A stretch of DNA of 64,000 bases, from contig CAZOGC010000006.1 in the NCBI GenBank assembly GCA_964579505.1, positions 86,170 to 150,169 on the forward strand. The letters run 5' to 3'. Shown here piece after piece: positions 25,677 through 34,284 of this stretch (the first letter of the stretch is position 1; each line of letters opens with the position of its first letter). This DNA is from JAJYSO01 sp964579505. Lineage in GTDB: Bacteria > Bacteroidota > Bacteroidia > Flavobacteriales > Flavobacteriaceae. A program made the position numbers and the translations under genes. The notes below the pieces were generated by a model, which searched no databases, had not been told where the DNA came from, and was given only the letters and a program-made list of their open reading frames with translations.

Positions 25677-27596
25677 TTATTTTACCTCTTCAAAATCAAC
25701 GTCTTCTACATCGTCACTTTTGTCACCTTCTTTTCCTTTTTGTTTTTGCTCATTGGCTTGTGCCTGACCAGCGCCATCATTTTTTTGCGCTTCGGCTTGT
25801 GCTTTGTACATTTCTTCAGAAGCATTTTTCCAAGCCTCGTTAATTTTGTCTAAAGCAGGTTTAACTTGCTCTACATCGCCAGATTGGTGAGCCTTTTTTA
25901 GTTCTTCTAAAGCATCTTCAATTGGTTTTTTCTTGTCGGCAGAAATTTTGTCACCAAACTCTTTTAATTGTTTTTCAGTTTGGAAAATCATAGAATCTGC
26001 TTCGTTAAGCTTGTCAATTTTTTCTTTAGACTTTTTATCTGCTTCAGCATTCGCTTCCGCTTCGGCTTTCATTTTTTTGATTTCCTCTTCGGTTAAGCCG
26101 GAAGAAGCCTCGATACGGATATCTTGTTTTTTACCGGTGGCTTTATCTTCAGCACTTACATTAATAATTCCGTTGGCGTCAATGTCAAAAATTACTTCAA
26201 TTTGTGGAACGCCACGAGGAGCAGGAGGAATGCCGTCTAAATGGAATTTTCCGATTGTTTTATTGTCGGCAGCCATAGCGCGCTCTCCTTGTAACACATG
26301 AATTTCTACGCTAGATTGGTTATTGGCAGCGGTAGAGAAAACTTGTGATTTTTTGGTAGGAATAGTGGTATTGGCTTCAATAAGTTTGGTATTTACGCCG
26401 CCCATAGTTTCTATACCTAAAGAAAGCGGAGTAACATCTAACAATAGCACGTCTTTTACATCACCGGTTAATACCCCTCCTTGAATGGCGGCACCAACGG
26501 CAACCACTTCGTCCGGGTTTACTCCTTTGCTCGGTTTTTTACCAAAGAATTTTTCTACGGCTTCTTGTACAGCCGGAATACGGGTAGATCCACCTACCAA
26601 AATAACTTCGTCTATTTCATTTTTGTTGATGTCTGCGTCTTGCAAGGCTTTTTCGCAAGGAATCATGGTTCTTCTAACTAAATCTTCAATAAGCTGTTCA
26701 AATTTAGCGCGAGATAGTTTGCGTACCAAGTGTTTTGGGCCGCTTGCGGTGGCGGTAATATAGGGTAAATTGATTTCTGTACTAGTAGAAGAAGACAATT
26801 CAATTTTAGCTTTTTCTGCGGCTTCTTTTAGGCGTTGTAGTGCCATTTTGTCGTCGCGTAAGTCTATGTTTTCTTCTTTTTTAAATTCTTCAGCCAGCCA
26901 ATCAATGATTTTTTGGTCAACGTCATCTCCTCCCAAATGGGTGTCTCCATCAGTAGAAAGAACTTCAAATACGCCATCACCTAATTCAAGAATAGACACG
27001 TCGTGTGTACCTCCACCAAAATCAAATACAGCAATTTTTTGGTCTTGTCCCTTTTTGTCTAGACCGTAGGCCAAAGCAGCTGCGGTAGGCTCATTAATAA
27101 TACGTTTTACTTCTAAACCGGCAATTTGTCCGGCTTCTTTAGTAGCTTGACGTTGCGAGTCGTTAAAGTAAGCCGGTACGGTAATAACAGCTTCTTTAAT
27201 GTCTTGTCCTAAGTAGTCTTCAGCAGTTTTCTTCATTTTTTGAAGAATCATAGCTGATAATTCTTGGGGTGTATATTTGCGTCCGTCAATATCTACTCGT
27301 GCAGTATCGTTGTCTCCTTTTACTACGGTATAAGAAACGCGTTTAGATTCGTTAGGTACTTCAGAGAATTTATTTCCCATAAATCTCTTTATAGAAGAGA
27401 TAGTTTTTTGTGGGTTGGTAACTGCTTGGCGTTTAGCCGGGTCGCCCACCTTAATTTCTCCATCTTCTACAAAGGCGATAACCGAAGGGGTGGTACGTTT
27501 ACCCTCGGAGTTAGGGATAACGGTTGGGTCATTTCCTTCCATTACGGCAACGCAAGAGTTGGTGGTTCCCAAGTCAATTCCGATTATTTTACTCAT
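25677..27596 (-). CDS. dnaK: Chaperone DnaK (Hsp70)
   Basis: ATP-dependent cytoplasmic chaperone, 639 residues, normal length. Phosphate loop 1 IGIDLGTTNSCVAVMEG at the N-terminus, PAYFNDSQRQATKEAG, the IFDFGGGTHDVS-type phosphate 2 loop (here VFDFGGGTHDVSIL), adenosine motif LVGGSTRIPAVQ, the linker DVLLLDVTPLSLGIETMGG and a C-terminal lid ending in the conserved acidic tail DVEDVDFEEVK. Single gene: neither grpE nor dnaJ is adjacent. The upstream region has a sigma-54-like element and a TGACA/TGTCA dyad. Confidence 0.98.
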   Translation of the reverse strand: MSKIIGIDLGTTNSCVAVMEGNDPTVIPNSEGKRTTPSVIAFVEDGEIKVGDPAKRQAVTNPQKTISSIKRFMGNKFSEVPNESKRVSYTVVKGDNDTARVDIDGRKYTPQELSAMILQKMKKTAEDYLGQDIKEAVITVPAYFNDSQRQATKEAGQIAGLEVKRIINEPTAAALAYGLDKKGQDQKIAVFDFGGGTHDVSILELGDGVFEVLSTDGDTHLGGDDVDQKIIDWLAEEFKKEENIDLRDDKMALQRLKEAAEKAKIELSSSTSTEINLPYITATASGPKHLVRKLSRAKFEQLIEDLVRRTMIPCEKALQDADINKNEIDEVILVGGSTRIPAVQEAVEKFFGKKPSKGVNPDEVVAVGAAIQGGVLTGDVKDVLLLDVTPLSLGIETMGGVNTKLIEANTTIPTKKSQVFSTAANNQSSVEIHVLQGERAMAADNKTIGKFHLDGIPPAPRGVPQIEVIFDIDANGIINVSAEDKATGKKQDIRIEASSGLTEEEIKKMKAEAEANAEADKKSKEKIDKLNEADSMIFQTEKQLKEFGDKISADKKKPIEDALEELKKAHQSGDVEQVKPALDKINEAWKNASEEMYKAQAEAQKNDGAGQAQANEQKQKGKEGDKSDDVEDVDFEEVK

Positions 27597-27638
27597 AATA
27601 TTCTGTTTTTACGATTTTCTGTTTTTTGTGGTTTATAA

Positions 27639-27655
27639 GACAATCTTTGTGCCAG
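27639..27655 (-). promoter_or_regulatory. Sigma-54-like element (CTGGCACAAAGATTGTC) upstream of dnaK
   Basis: On the minus strand the sequence matches TGGCAC-N5-TTGC in the -24 half and in TTG of the -12 half, but has GT in place of the usual GC. It lies 43 bases upstream of the dnaK start codon. Match to the RpoN consensus is good but imperfect and no activator gene is in the window. Confidence 0.4.
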
Positions 27656-27666
27656 CAAAATTTTTA

Positions 27667-27679
27667 TGACAGGATGTCA
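27667..27679. promoter_or_regulatory. Short dyad TGACA-gga-TGTCA upstream of dnaK
   Basis: Five-base arms with a 3-base spacer, centred 18 bases upstream of the -24-like TGGCAC element on the minus strand; candidate binding site for a stress regulator. Confidence 0.35.
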
Positions 27680-27985
27680 GTTTTACGCTTAAAAATATGC
27701 TTAGAGAAGAGAAAGGAACTATTTTATAGGTTGTTAAAAATTTTGTATATGATATTGTTCTGGTTATAATAATAAAATGGATATGAGATATTTGTAAATT
27801 TATTATTGAAAACACAATTATTTTTATGTTTATTAACAGTTTTAAAGATAACCTAAAAGAAAGATATCTCTTGTGATACGAGATTTTACCGTATGTTAAT
27901 ATGTTTTTTCGTATGAGGAGCTATAAGGGTTGGGATATTTTTTAATCTTTTTAGAACTAGGAAAGCCACATTTAAAAAAAAAATA
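27680..27985. other. A+T-rich intergenic stretch between dnaK and exbB
   Basis: About 300 bases without a credible gene. CGTATG occurs twice as a direct repeat 20 bases apart (near 27892 and 27912), of unknown meaning; otherwise I see no hairpin, RNA gene or repeat. Confidence 0.5.
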
Positions 27986-27993
27986 TATATTTG
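27986..27993 (+). promoter_or_regulatory. -7 box TATATTTG of the exbB operon
   Basis: Exact match to the Bacteroidota -7 consensus TAnnTTTG, 52 bases upstream of the exbB start codon. No clear TTG lies at the expected -33 distance. Confidence 0.5.
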
Positions 27994-28045
27994 CCCAATA
28001 CAATCTTATATTCAAAAAATTATTCACATTACTATTAACTGAATT

Positions 28046-28891
28046 ATGGCACAAACTAAGCAAACTAAACAAGCCACAAAGAAGAAAAGAGGTAATTCTG
28101 TAAACTCAAACATCGTAGCTTGGGTTATCATTATCCTTTCAGTGGTTGGAGGTATTTTAATTTACACGTATATTTTTGGTAATCCGGCAAACTTTGTTGG
28201 AGGAGATCCGGAAGCTCAACCTGTATCAGGTGGAACGAGACAGTTTTTGGGGATTATCTATAAAGGGGGATTTGTGGTTCCCATTTTGGTAGCCTTGGTT
28301 ATCATTACTATTTCTTTCTCAATTGAAAGATTTTTGACGATTGCAAAAGCAACAGGAAAAGGAAATGCAGATAAATTCATTACTAAAATTCGTCAGTACT
28401 TAGAAAACGATCAGATTGATGAGGCTATTCAAAGCTGTGACAAACAAAGAGGTTCTGTTGCAAATGTTGTTCAATCTACGTTGATTAAGTATAAAGAAAT
28501 GTCTGTTCGCGATGATTGGGATATAGAGCAACGTATAGCTGCTATAGAAAAAGAAGTTGAAGAAGCGACTAACTTAGAGTTGCCTATCCTAGAGAAAAAC
28601 CTAGGGGTATTGGCTACTATGGGTTCTGTTTCTACTTTGGTAGCGTTGTTTGGAACTGTATTGGGTATGATTCGTGCATTTGCAGCATTAGGTGCTGGTG
28701 GTGCGCCAGACTCTGCTCAGTTGGCAACCGGTATTTCTGAGGCGTTGGTAAACACGGCTTTTGGTATTGCTAATGCAGCCGTAGCTATCGTACTATATAA
28801 TGTCTTTACTACTAGAATTGATAAAATCACCTACGCTATAGACGAGGCTAGTTACAGCAGTGTGCAAACTTTTGCTGAAAAACACAAATAA
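28046..28891 (+). CDS. exbB: ExbB/TolQ/MotA-family proton channel
   Basis: Inner-membrane proton channel that energises TonB. 281 residues: basic N-terminus, a first membrane helix (VAWVIIILSVVGGILIYTYIF), a second near 75-95 (VVPILVALVIITISFSIERFL), a cytoplasmic domain, and two C-terminal helices with the MotA/TolQ/ExbB signature (LGVLATMGSVSTLVALFGTV, then FGIANAAVAIVLYNVF). First gene of exbB-exbD-exbD-tonB; the 18-base gap to exbD implies cotranscription. It would power the SusC transporter and other TonB-dependent receptors of the cell. Confidence 0.95.
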   Translation: MAQTKQTKQATKKKRGNSVNSNIVAWVIIILSVVGGILIYTYIFGNPANFVGGDPEAQPVSGGTRQFLGIIYKGGFVVPILVALVIITISFSIERFLTIAKATGKGNADKFITKIRQYLENDQIDEAIQSCDKQRGSVANVVQSTLIKYKEMSVRDDWDIEQRIAAIEKEVEEATNLELPILEKNLGVLATMGSVSTLVALFGTVLGMIRAFAALGAGGAPDSAQLATGISEALVNTAFGIANAAVAIVLYNVFTTRIDKITYAIDEASYSSVQTFAEKHK

Positions 28892-28909
28892 TTAGAGCCT
28901 TAAGAAAGT

Positions 28910-29554
28910 ATGGCACGAATTAAACCGAAAAGAAAGAGTACCCACGTTGATATGACTCCTTTCGTTGATGTGGCCTTCTTACTGCTCACCTTCTTTATTT
29001 TGGCGGCGCAGTTTAGACCAGAAGAGGCGGTTAAAGTAACCACTCCTGCTTCTACGGCTACAGAACAGATACCGGAAGGAAATCTTATCGAAATAACGAT
29101 GGATGGCAAAGGGCGCATATTTTTTGGCATGGCCGGGCAAAACAACCGTATTGCCATGCTAGAAAATTTGGCCAAGGCTAGAAAATTGACCTTTACGGAT
29201 GTGCAGAAAAAGAAGTTTTCTTTGCTGCATAACTTCGGTACCCCTATAAACGAATTGAAATCGTATTTGAAAATGAATGCGGCTCAACGCGATCAGTATA
29301 ATGAGCAGACCAAAGGGATACCGGTTGATACTTCAGGGGTAGCTAAAAACCAGTTAGAGGCTTGGTTAAAAGCCGCGCTAACGGTGCATAGAAAAGCTCC
29401 ACTTGTTGTAAAAGGCGATAAGCAGGCAAAATATCCTGTTTTTAATGCTGTAATCAACACGTTGAAGGATGTAAACGAAAATAAATTTCAATTAGTTACT
29501 TCAGGTAGCGGTGGCGGTGCTGGATCAGCAATCACCGAAAATGAAGGAGAGTAA
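28910..29554 (+). CDS. exbD: ExbD-family biopolymer transporter, copy 1
   Basis: 214 residues. Short basic cytoplasmic tail, then the hallmark VDMTPFVDVAFLLLTFFILA, where the Asp in the membrane helix carries protons. The periplasmic domain is longer than in proteobacterial ExbD (~140 residues), with an insert around 90-150 and a Gly/Ser-rich end (TSGSGGGAGSA). Bacteroidota usually have two ExbD proteins in this operon, and the second follows 50 bases downstream. Confidence 0.93.
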   Translation: MARIKPKRKSTHVDMTPFVDVAFLLLTFFILAAQFRPEEAVKVTTPASTATEQIPEGNLIEITMDGKGRIFFGMAGQNNRIAMLENLAKARKLTFTDVQKKKFSLLHNFGTPINELKSYLKMNAAQRDQYNEQTKGIPVDTSGVAKNQLEAWLKAALTVHRKAPLVVKGDKQAKYPVFNAVINTLKDVNENKFQLVTSGSGGGAGSAITENEGE

Positions 29555-29604
29555 TTGAAAATTTGGAACAGATATTGTATATCTTAATATAATCAAAGAA
29601 AAAC

Positions 29605-30276
29605 ATGGCCGAAGTACAAGAATCAACAGACGAAAGCCGGAAAAAAGGTGGCGCGAAAAAGGCTCGCGGCAAGAAAAAGTCTACTCGGGTAGATATGACC
29701 CCGATGGTTGACTTAGGCTTTCTCTTAATTACGTTCTTTATTTTAACGACCTCATTAAACCAGCCGCAAGCCATGAACATTGTGGTGCCGGCTAAGGATA
29801 AAACCTTAGAAAACGAGCAAGATCGTAGCAAAGTCGGAGACGAACAAGCTTTTACGATTTTGTTAGGCAAAGACCACAAAGTTTGGTATTATGAAGGGCT
29901 TTTTGATGACCCTAACCAAAAATTGGACCCCGTAGAAGTAAACTGGGGTACTGGTGAAGGAAGTCTAAGACAAGCGTTGATTAGAAAATCACGTGAGCGG
30001 AACCCTGATTATGACCGAATAGCCGTCTTGCAAAAACAGCTGAATTTAGGGGAGATAGATATAGATACGTATAAAAAAGAAGTAAAGAAAATTACCGGAT
30101 ATAAACTAGGTATAGTGGTGTTGGTTAAAGCCGCTCCGGAATCTACCTATGATGATTTGGTAAGTGTGTTAGACGAACTGAAAATTACCCATGTGGGTAT
30201 ATACGCGATAGTTGATATCTCGAAGCAAGAAAAAGATCTATTAAAGGATTTGTATAAAGAACCAAAAACATCTTAA
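29605..30276 (+). CDS. exbD: ExbD-family biopolymer transporter, copy 2
   Basis: 223 residues with a Lys-rich N-terminus (KKGGAKKARGKKK), then TRVDMTPMVDLGFLLITFFIL, retaining the proton-carrying Asp. The periplasmic domain ends in the ExbD-type KAAPESTYDDLVSVLDELK motif. Diverged from copy 1 (different inserts and tail), suggesting a heteromeric ExbD assembly. Three bases separate it from tonB. Confidence 0.92.
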   Translation: MAEVQESTDESRKKGGAKKARGKKKSTRVDMTPMVDLGFLLITFFILTTSLNQPQAMNIVVPAKDKTLENEQDRSKVGDEQAFTILLGKDHKVWYYEGLFDDPNQKLDPVEVNWGTGEGSLRQALIRKSRERNPDYDRIAVLQKQLNLGEIDIDTYKKEVKKITGYKLGIVVLVKAAPESTYDDLVSVLDELKITHVGIYAIVDISKQEKDLLKDLYKEPKTS

Positions 30277-30279
30277 GTT

Positions 30280-31104
30280 ATGGCAGATATTGATTTATTA
30301 AACAAGGTATGGTGTGACTTGGTTTTTAGGAATCGTAATAAAAGTTACGGGGCTTATCAACTAAGGTTGGGCTTTAATAGACGAATGATTAAGTCTATGA
30401 TATTTGGTGTGCTGGGTGTAGCCTTTTTTATGGCTCTTCCGATCATTATTTCGGAGATTAAAGCAACGATGCCACATCAAGATGTAGAAGTAAATATGGA
30501 CACGGAGTTCGCCAATGTAAAAATAGACCAACCTAAACCGCCACCAGAAGTTCCTGATGTTCCACCTCCACCGCCTGCGGTGAAAGAGTTGAAATTTACA
30601 GAGCCAAAAGTGGTGAAACAAGATAAGGTAAAACCTACCGATATTCCACCACCAATTGAGAATGTTGAAAAAGACATGATTTTGGGTGATGAAAACAAAG
30701 ACGGACTTTCTAAATTTGATGTGAATATCGAGGCCCCTGAAGATGGAACAGGAGATAAAGTAGTAGGAGCAGTAATTGACAATAAAACGTATGATTATGC
30801 TTCTATTCAGAAAAAACCCAAGTTTCCGGGTAATCTGAAAAATTACATTAGTAAACACTTAAAATATCCTGATGAAGCACGTTCGGCAAATGTTGAAGGA
30901 AAAGTGTATGTTAAGTTTACGATAGAACGTGATGGTAGCATATCTAATGTAAAAGTGGTTCGCGGTAAAGAATTAGGATATGGTTTGGCTAAAGAAGCTG
31001 TACGTATTATTAAAAGCATGCCACGATGGACACCAGGAGAGGTAAATGGTAAGAAGGTAAATGTTAGTTATATTCAACCATTTTCATTCAATTTGGGTTA
31101 TTAG
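30280..31104 (+). CDS. tonB: TonB-family energy transducer
   Basis: 274 residues. Cytoplasmic N-terminus with NRNKSYGAYQLR, usual for Bacteroidota TonB, one membrane helix at ~43-62 (MIFGVLGVAFFMALPIII), a proline-rich periplasmic spacer (PPPEVPDVPPPPPAVKE, ~87-105) and the C-terminal TonB domain (KYPDEARSANVEGKVYVKF through RWTPGEVNGKKVNVSYIQPFSF). It transmits ExbBD energy to outer-membrane receptors. The stop codon overlaps the GTG start of the next gene by one base. Confidence 0.95.
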   Translation: MADIDLLNKVWCDLVFRNRNKSYGAYQLRLGFNRRMIKSMIFGVLGVAFFMALPIIISEIKATMPHQDVEVNMDTEFANVKIDQPKPPPEVPDVPPPPPAVKELKFTEPKVVKQDKVKPTDIPPPIENVEKDMILGDENKDGLSKFDVNIEAPEDGTGDKVVGAVIDNKTYDYASIQKKPKFPGNLKNYISKHLKYPDEARSANVEGKVYVKFTIERDGSISNVKVVRGKELGYGLAKEAVRIIKSMPRWTPGEVNGKKVNVSYIQPFSFNLGY

Positions 31105-31337
31105 TGAGTAACTTTATTGAAAAATTTAGCCGGCAGAGCCCGGGCAAACAAGTCAGACTAATGCTACAGTTTTTCGTAGTACTGGCTTATTTTGCAGTAG
31201 GATGTTTGTTTGTCTTCTACCGTCCGTTAGAGACGGTAGTTAGACAAACTTGGCTACGTTGGGGTATTGGAATAATTATTTTGGCGTATGCCGTGTTCCG
31301 CTTCTTCCGGTTTAGAAGAATTCTATTAGATTCCTAA
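31104..31337 (+). CDS. Small two-helix membrane protein
   Basis: 77 residues from a GTG start that overlaps the tonB stop by one base (TAGTG), so translation is probably coupled. Two predicted membrane helices (MLQFFVVLAYFAVGCLFVFY and WGIGIIILAYAVFRFF) with a short basic loop and a basic tail (RFRRILLDS). No family recognised. Position at the end of the exb/tonB operon, before a terminator, suggests an accessory part of the TonB system. Confidence 0.75.
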   Translation: MSNFIEKFSRQSPGKQVRLMLQFFVVLAYFAVGCLFVFYRPLETVVRQTWLRWGIGIIILAYAVFRFFRFRRILLDS

Positions 31338-31363
31338 TCCTTAAAAAGATCAGGAATCTTTTT
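31328..31363 (+). terminator. Terminator at end of the exb/tonB operon
   Basis: Stem AGATTCCT (31328-31335) with AGGAATCT (31352-31359) and following T run. It overlaps the stop codon of the small membrane protein and lies 17 bases before the SBP gene, so it probably attenuates rather than fully separates expression. Confidence 0.7.
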
Positions 31364-31379
31364 GTTTAGATTTTAAGAG

Positions 31380-32333
31380 ATGGTGAAAAAAGCTATAGGC
31401 TTGCTGTTTTTTGTTATACTGCTTGGTGTAACTACTGCTTGTCGTAAACATAACGATAAGATAGAAAGTAATACTATTGGAGTGCTAGACATATCTGTAG
31501 ATGCTACCGTTTTCCCGTTTGTAAATCAGGCAGCTAGGGTGTTTAAAGCAAGCTATCCTAAAGCAGTTATACACGCTAGAAGTGTGCCGGGCCAAAAAGC
31601 GATAAACAATGTAATGACCGATAGCTCTTCGCTGGCTATTACGGCGCGTAATCTTACCCCAAAAGAAGAAAAACAATTTTTAGCGGCTTATCAATACAAA
31701 CCCACTGTGTCTTGTATTGCGGTAGATGCAGTAGCCCTTATTGTAAATAATAAAAATAAAGACAGATTGCTAACAACAGCAGAGGTACGCGCTATATTTT
31801 CCGGAAAAATAAAGCGCTGGCAATCACTTCAAAAAGACAACCCGGTAAAAGATAGCATTCATATTGTTTTTGATAACCCGTATTCAAGCACGGTAAAAGC
31901 AATAAAAAAATTTACGGGAGTTACGAAACTAAACCTTCCGAACGCTGCTGCTGTTAATAACAATAGAGAGGTTATAAAATATGTTAACGAACACCCTAAT
32001 GCCCTTGGTATAATTGGCGTGAATTGGATTAGTCAGAAAAAAGATGATCGTACACAAAAATTTCTTTCTCAGATAAAGGTGGTAGCCATAGCGCCAACAA
32101 AACAGACAGATAGTGTAACCAAATACTATTTGCCGCTGTTAGAAAATTTAAAAGCGGGGTTATATCCCATAACCAGAGGCATTTATATTATCAACCGAGG
32201 AAGAAGTGTGAGTTTAGGCACGGGTTTTGCAGCTTTCCTCAATAGCCCAAGGGGTCAATTACTTATAGAAAGAAGCGGGTTAGTACCCGCAAGAGAGACT
32301 CCGATGATAATTTATTTGAAAAATGAGTTTTAA
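31380..32333 (+). CDS. PstS-like periplasmic binding lipoprotein
   Basis: 317 residues; lipoprotein signal with Cys in GVTTACRKH. The PBP-like phosphate-binding fold is shown by SVDATVFPFVNQAARVF, the SSLAITARNLTPKE region, ALIVNNKNKDRLLTTAEVRAIFSGKI and GIYIINRGRSVSLGTGFAAFL. In PstS-type proteins these sites bind phosphate or a similar oxyanion. No pstC, pstA or pstB gene is nearby; it lies between the exb/tonB operon and a TPR protein, an arrangement I recall as common in Bacteroidota, so a role in the TonB system or as a sensor is more likely than in an ABC importer. Confidence 0.8.
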   Translation: MVKKAIGLLFFVILLGVTTACRKHNDKIESNTIGVLDISVDATVFPFVNQAARVFKASYPKAVIHARSVPGQKAINNVMTDSSSLAITARNLTPKEEKQFLAAYQYKPTVSCIAVDAVALIVNNKNKDRLLTTAEVRAIFSGKIKRWQSLQKDNPVKDSIHIVFDNPYSSTVKAIKKFTGVTKLNLPNAAAVNNNREVIKYVNEHPNALGIIGVNWISQKKDDRTQKFLSQIKVVAIAPTKQTDSVTKYYLPLLENLKAGLYPITRGIYIINRGRSVSLGTGFAAFLNSPRGQLLIERSGLVPARETPMIIYLKNEF

Positions 32334-32359
32334 AAAATAATAAAATCCATATTTTAGCC

Positions 32360-32381
32360 CTCCGAAATATTTTTATCGGAG
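32360..32381 (+). terminator. Weak hairpin downstream of the PstS-like gene
   Basis: Stem CTCCGA (32360-32365) with TCGGAG (32376-32381), 10-base A+T loop, but no T tract after it; possibly an attenuator or mRNA processing hairpin. Confidence 0.35.
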
Positions 32382-32425
32382 TTTATGGATAAAAATTAGG
32401 TCGAATATTTAAATAAAAATAACTT

Positions 32426-34132
32426 ATGCAATTGATGAAGAAAATAGCACTTATTGCTTTTATTGGAATTTTATCATTTCAACAGGTAAATGCTCAAAAC
32501 AAAGTAGATCAGGCACGAAAAGCCATGGATAATGACCAGTATCAAACGGCTATAGATTTATTAAAGCCGGTACAATCTGCAGAGAGCCAATATTATATTG
32601 GCGATGCTTATATGCATCTTCTTAATTACACAGCTGCTAAAGCTGCATTTAAAAAAGGAATTGAACTAGATGATGATTTCCCATTAAACTACGTGGGGTT
32701 AGCCCATATAGATTTATTAAATAAAAATACAACACAGGCAGCGGCTCAGATGGAAGAAGCCGAGGATCAGTTGCGTAGAAGGGTAAGAGATCCGCGTACT
32801 TTTATTGAAGCCATGAAAGCTTATGGAGATGCGGGGTATTATGATAAAGCTATTGCTTATGGCGAGAAGGCTTTAAAAGTAACACAAGACGACCCTAAAC
32901 TATACGTTGCTTTAGGTAATATATATAGTGAACGGAACAGTCACGACTTGTCTATGCCGGTAACTTATTATGAACGCGCTATTTCTTTAGATCCTCATAA
33001 TGCAGAGGCTTATACTAAATTGGCAGTGGCTTGGTCTCGTGCCAGAAAACCTAAAAAAGCTTTAGAATTGTTTGGAAAAGCTATTCAGGCAAATCCTAAT
33101 TATGCTCCCGCTTATAAAGAGAAAGCCATTTTTTATTACAGAAAGCACAAGCCGGAAGCGCTTAAAAAGGCCATTGCTATTTATAGAGATAAATATTTAC
33201 CACTTGCCGGCCAAAACAACTGTAAGGCTGTTACTCAGTACATTCAATTTGTATTCTTGGCCGGAGATGCAAAAACCGCTATTAAAGAGATTAACAAGTT
33301 GAAACAAAATGCAAATTGTAATGAGTTGATTGAGATGGATCGTATGGAAGGATATGCGGCCTATGAAACCAAACATTACAAGCAAGCTGAAGCAGCTATG
33401 AAAAAGTTTATTGGAGAAGCTCCTGAGCAGAAACTTATTCCGGCTGATTATTTATACCTAGGTAAAGCTCAACTTAAAGATTCTACTCAACGTGCACAAG
33501 GAATTGCTAATATGTATAAATCATTACAGTATAGTGATACCACAGATCGCGTAGCTCAGCTCAATTATTACAAAGAAATAGCAGAGAGTTTTTCAGAGAG
33601 TAAAATGCCTAAAGAAGCCGCTAAGGCCTATGCCAAAAAAATGGCTAAATATAAGCATTATAGAGGCCGTACTAATGATATTAGAGATATGGGACGCGCT
33701 TATATGCAAGCTAAAGAATACAAAAAAGCGGATAAAGCTTTTGAGGAACTTCTTAAAATTGACCCCACCTACCTATACGGAGTCTTTATGCGTGCACAGA
33801 TTAATAGCAAAGAAGGCATGTCACAAGATACAGCCATTGCCTTGTATAATAAGGTGATTAAATTAGCAAAAAAAGATCCTGAAAAAAATCAAGGTTATTT
33901 AAATGGCTCGTACCGCTTTTTTATATCGTATTACTTACACAGAGAAGATTTAGACGTTCTTAAACGATATGATAGTGCTATTGCGTATCTAGAAAAGATT
34001 TATGCTTTAGATAATACTAAATATGAATACGTTAAAAAGAATATTGAAGAACTTAAGAAACGAAAAGCGTATATTATAAACCGTAGAAAGATTATTGCAG
34101 AGCGCAAAAAAGCGCAGGCTAATAAAAAATAA
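32426..34132 (+). CDS. Exported tetratricopeptide-repeat protein
   Basis: 568 residues; signal peptide MKKIALIAFIGILSFQQVNAQ (the ATG at 32435 is an equally good start). From ~25 to ~520 it is a chain of TPR-type helix pairs, with matches to the W-LG-Y-A-F-A-P pattern such as AIAYGEKALKVTQDDPKLYVALGNIY, in shorter form AYTKLAVAWSRARKPKKALE and ALELFGKAIQANPNYAP. The C-terminus is a basic coiled segment (NRRKIIAERKKAQANKK). Probably a periplasmic scaffold for a protein complex; position after exb-tonB and the PstS-like gene suggests a link with TonB-dependent uptake. Confidence 0.85.
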   Translation: MQLMKKIALIAFIGILSFQQVNAQNKVDQARKAMDNDQYQTAIDLLKPVQSAESQYYIGDAYMHLLNYTAAKAAFKKGIELDDDFPLNYVGLAHIDLLNKNTTQAAAQMEEAEDQLRRRVRDPRTFIEAMKAYGDAGYYDKAIAYGEKALKVTQDDPKLYVALGNIYSERNSHDLSMPVTYYERAISLDPHNAEAYTKLAVAWSRARKPKKALELFGKAIQANPNYAPAYKEKAIFYYRKHKPEALKKAIAIYRDKYLPLAGQNNCKAVTQYIQFVFLAGDAKTAIKEINKLKQNANCNELIEMDRMEGYAAYETKHYKQAEAAMKKFIGEAPEQKLIPADYLYLGKAQLKDSTQRAQGIANMYKSLQYSDTTDRVAQLNYYKEIAESFSESKMPKEAAKAYAKKMAKYKHYRGRTNDIRDMGRAYMQAKEYKKADKAFEELLKIDPTYLYGVFMRAQINSKEGMSQDTAIALYNKVIKLAKKDPEKNQGYLNGSYRFFISYYLHREDLDVLKRYDSAIAYLEKIYALDNTKYEYVKKNIEELKKRKAYIINRRKIIAERKKAQANKK

Positions 34133-34160
34133 ACGGATTACGAGGTTTCAACCCGTACAA

Positions 34161-34193
34161 AAAGCTGTCTTTGTTATCAAAGACAGCTTTTTT
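34161..34193 (+). terminator. Strong terminator after the TPR gene
   Basis: 13-bp perfect stem AAAGCTGTCTTTG (34161-34173) with its complement (34178-34190), loop TTAT, then T residues. Confidence 0.92.
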
Positions 34194-34250
34194 GTTTCCA
34201 GCCAGCACTAAAATAAATAAGGTAAAGGTGTACAATCTGCGTAACTTTTT

Positions 34251-34258
34251 TATTTTTG
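34251..34258 (+). promoter_or_regulatory. -7 box TATTTTTG of the OmpH-like gene
   Basis: Exact TAnnTTTG match, 26 bases before the start codon and downstream of the preceding terminator; -33 element not evident. Confidence 0.45.
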
Positions 34259-34284
34259 TGCAGTTAGATTAAATAGATAAAAAC

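Noticed and set aside
26481..27669. Several open frames on the plus strand across dnaK
   Set aside because: They are antisense shadows of a strongly conserved gene, with Ser/Leu-rich composition caused by the opposite strand.
31380..32333. Phosphate ABC importer locus
   Set aside because: Only a PstS-like lipoprotein is present; permease and ATPase genes are missing and the neighbours belong to the TonB system.
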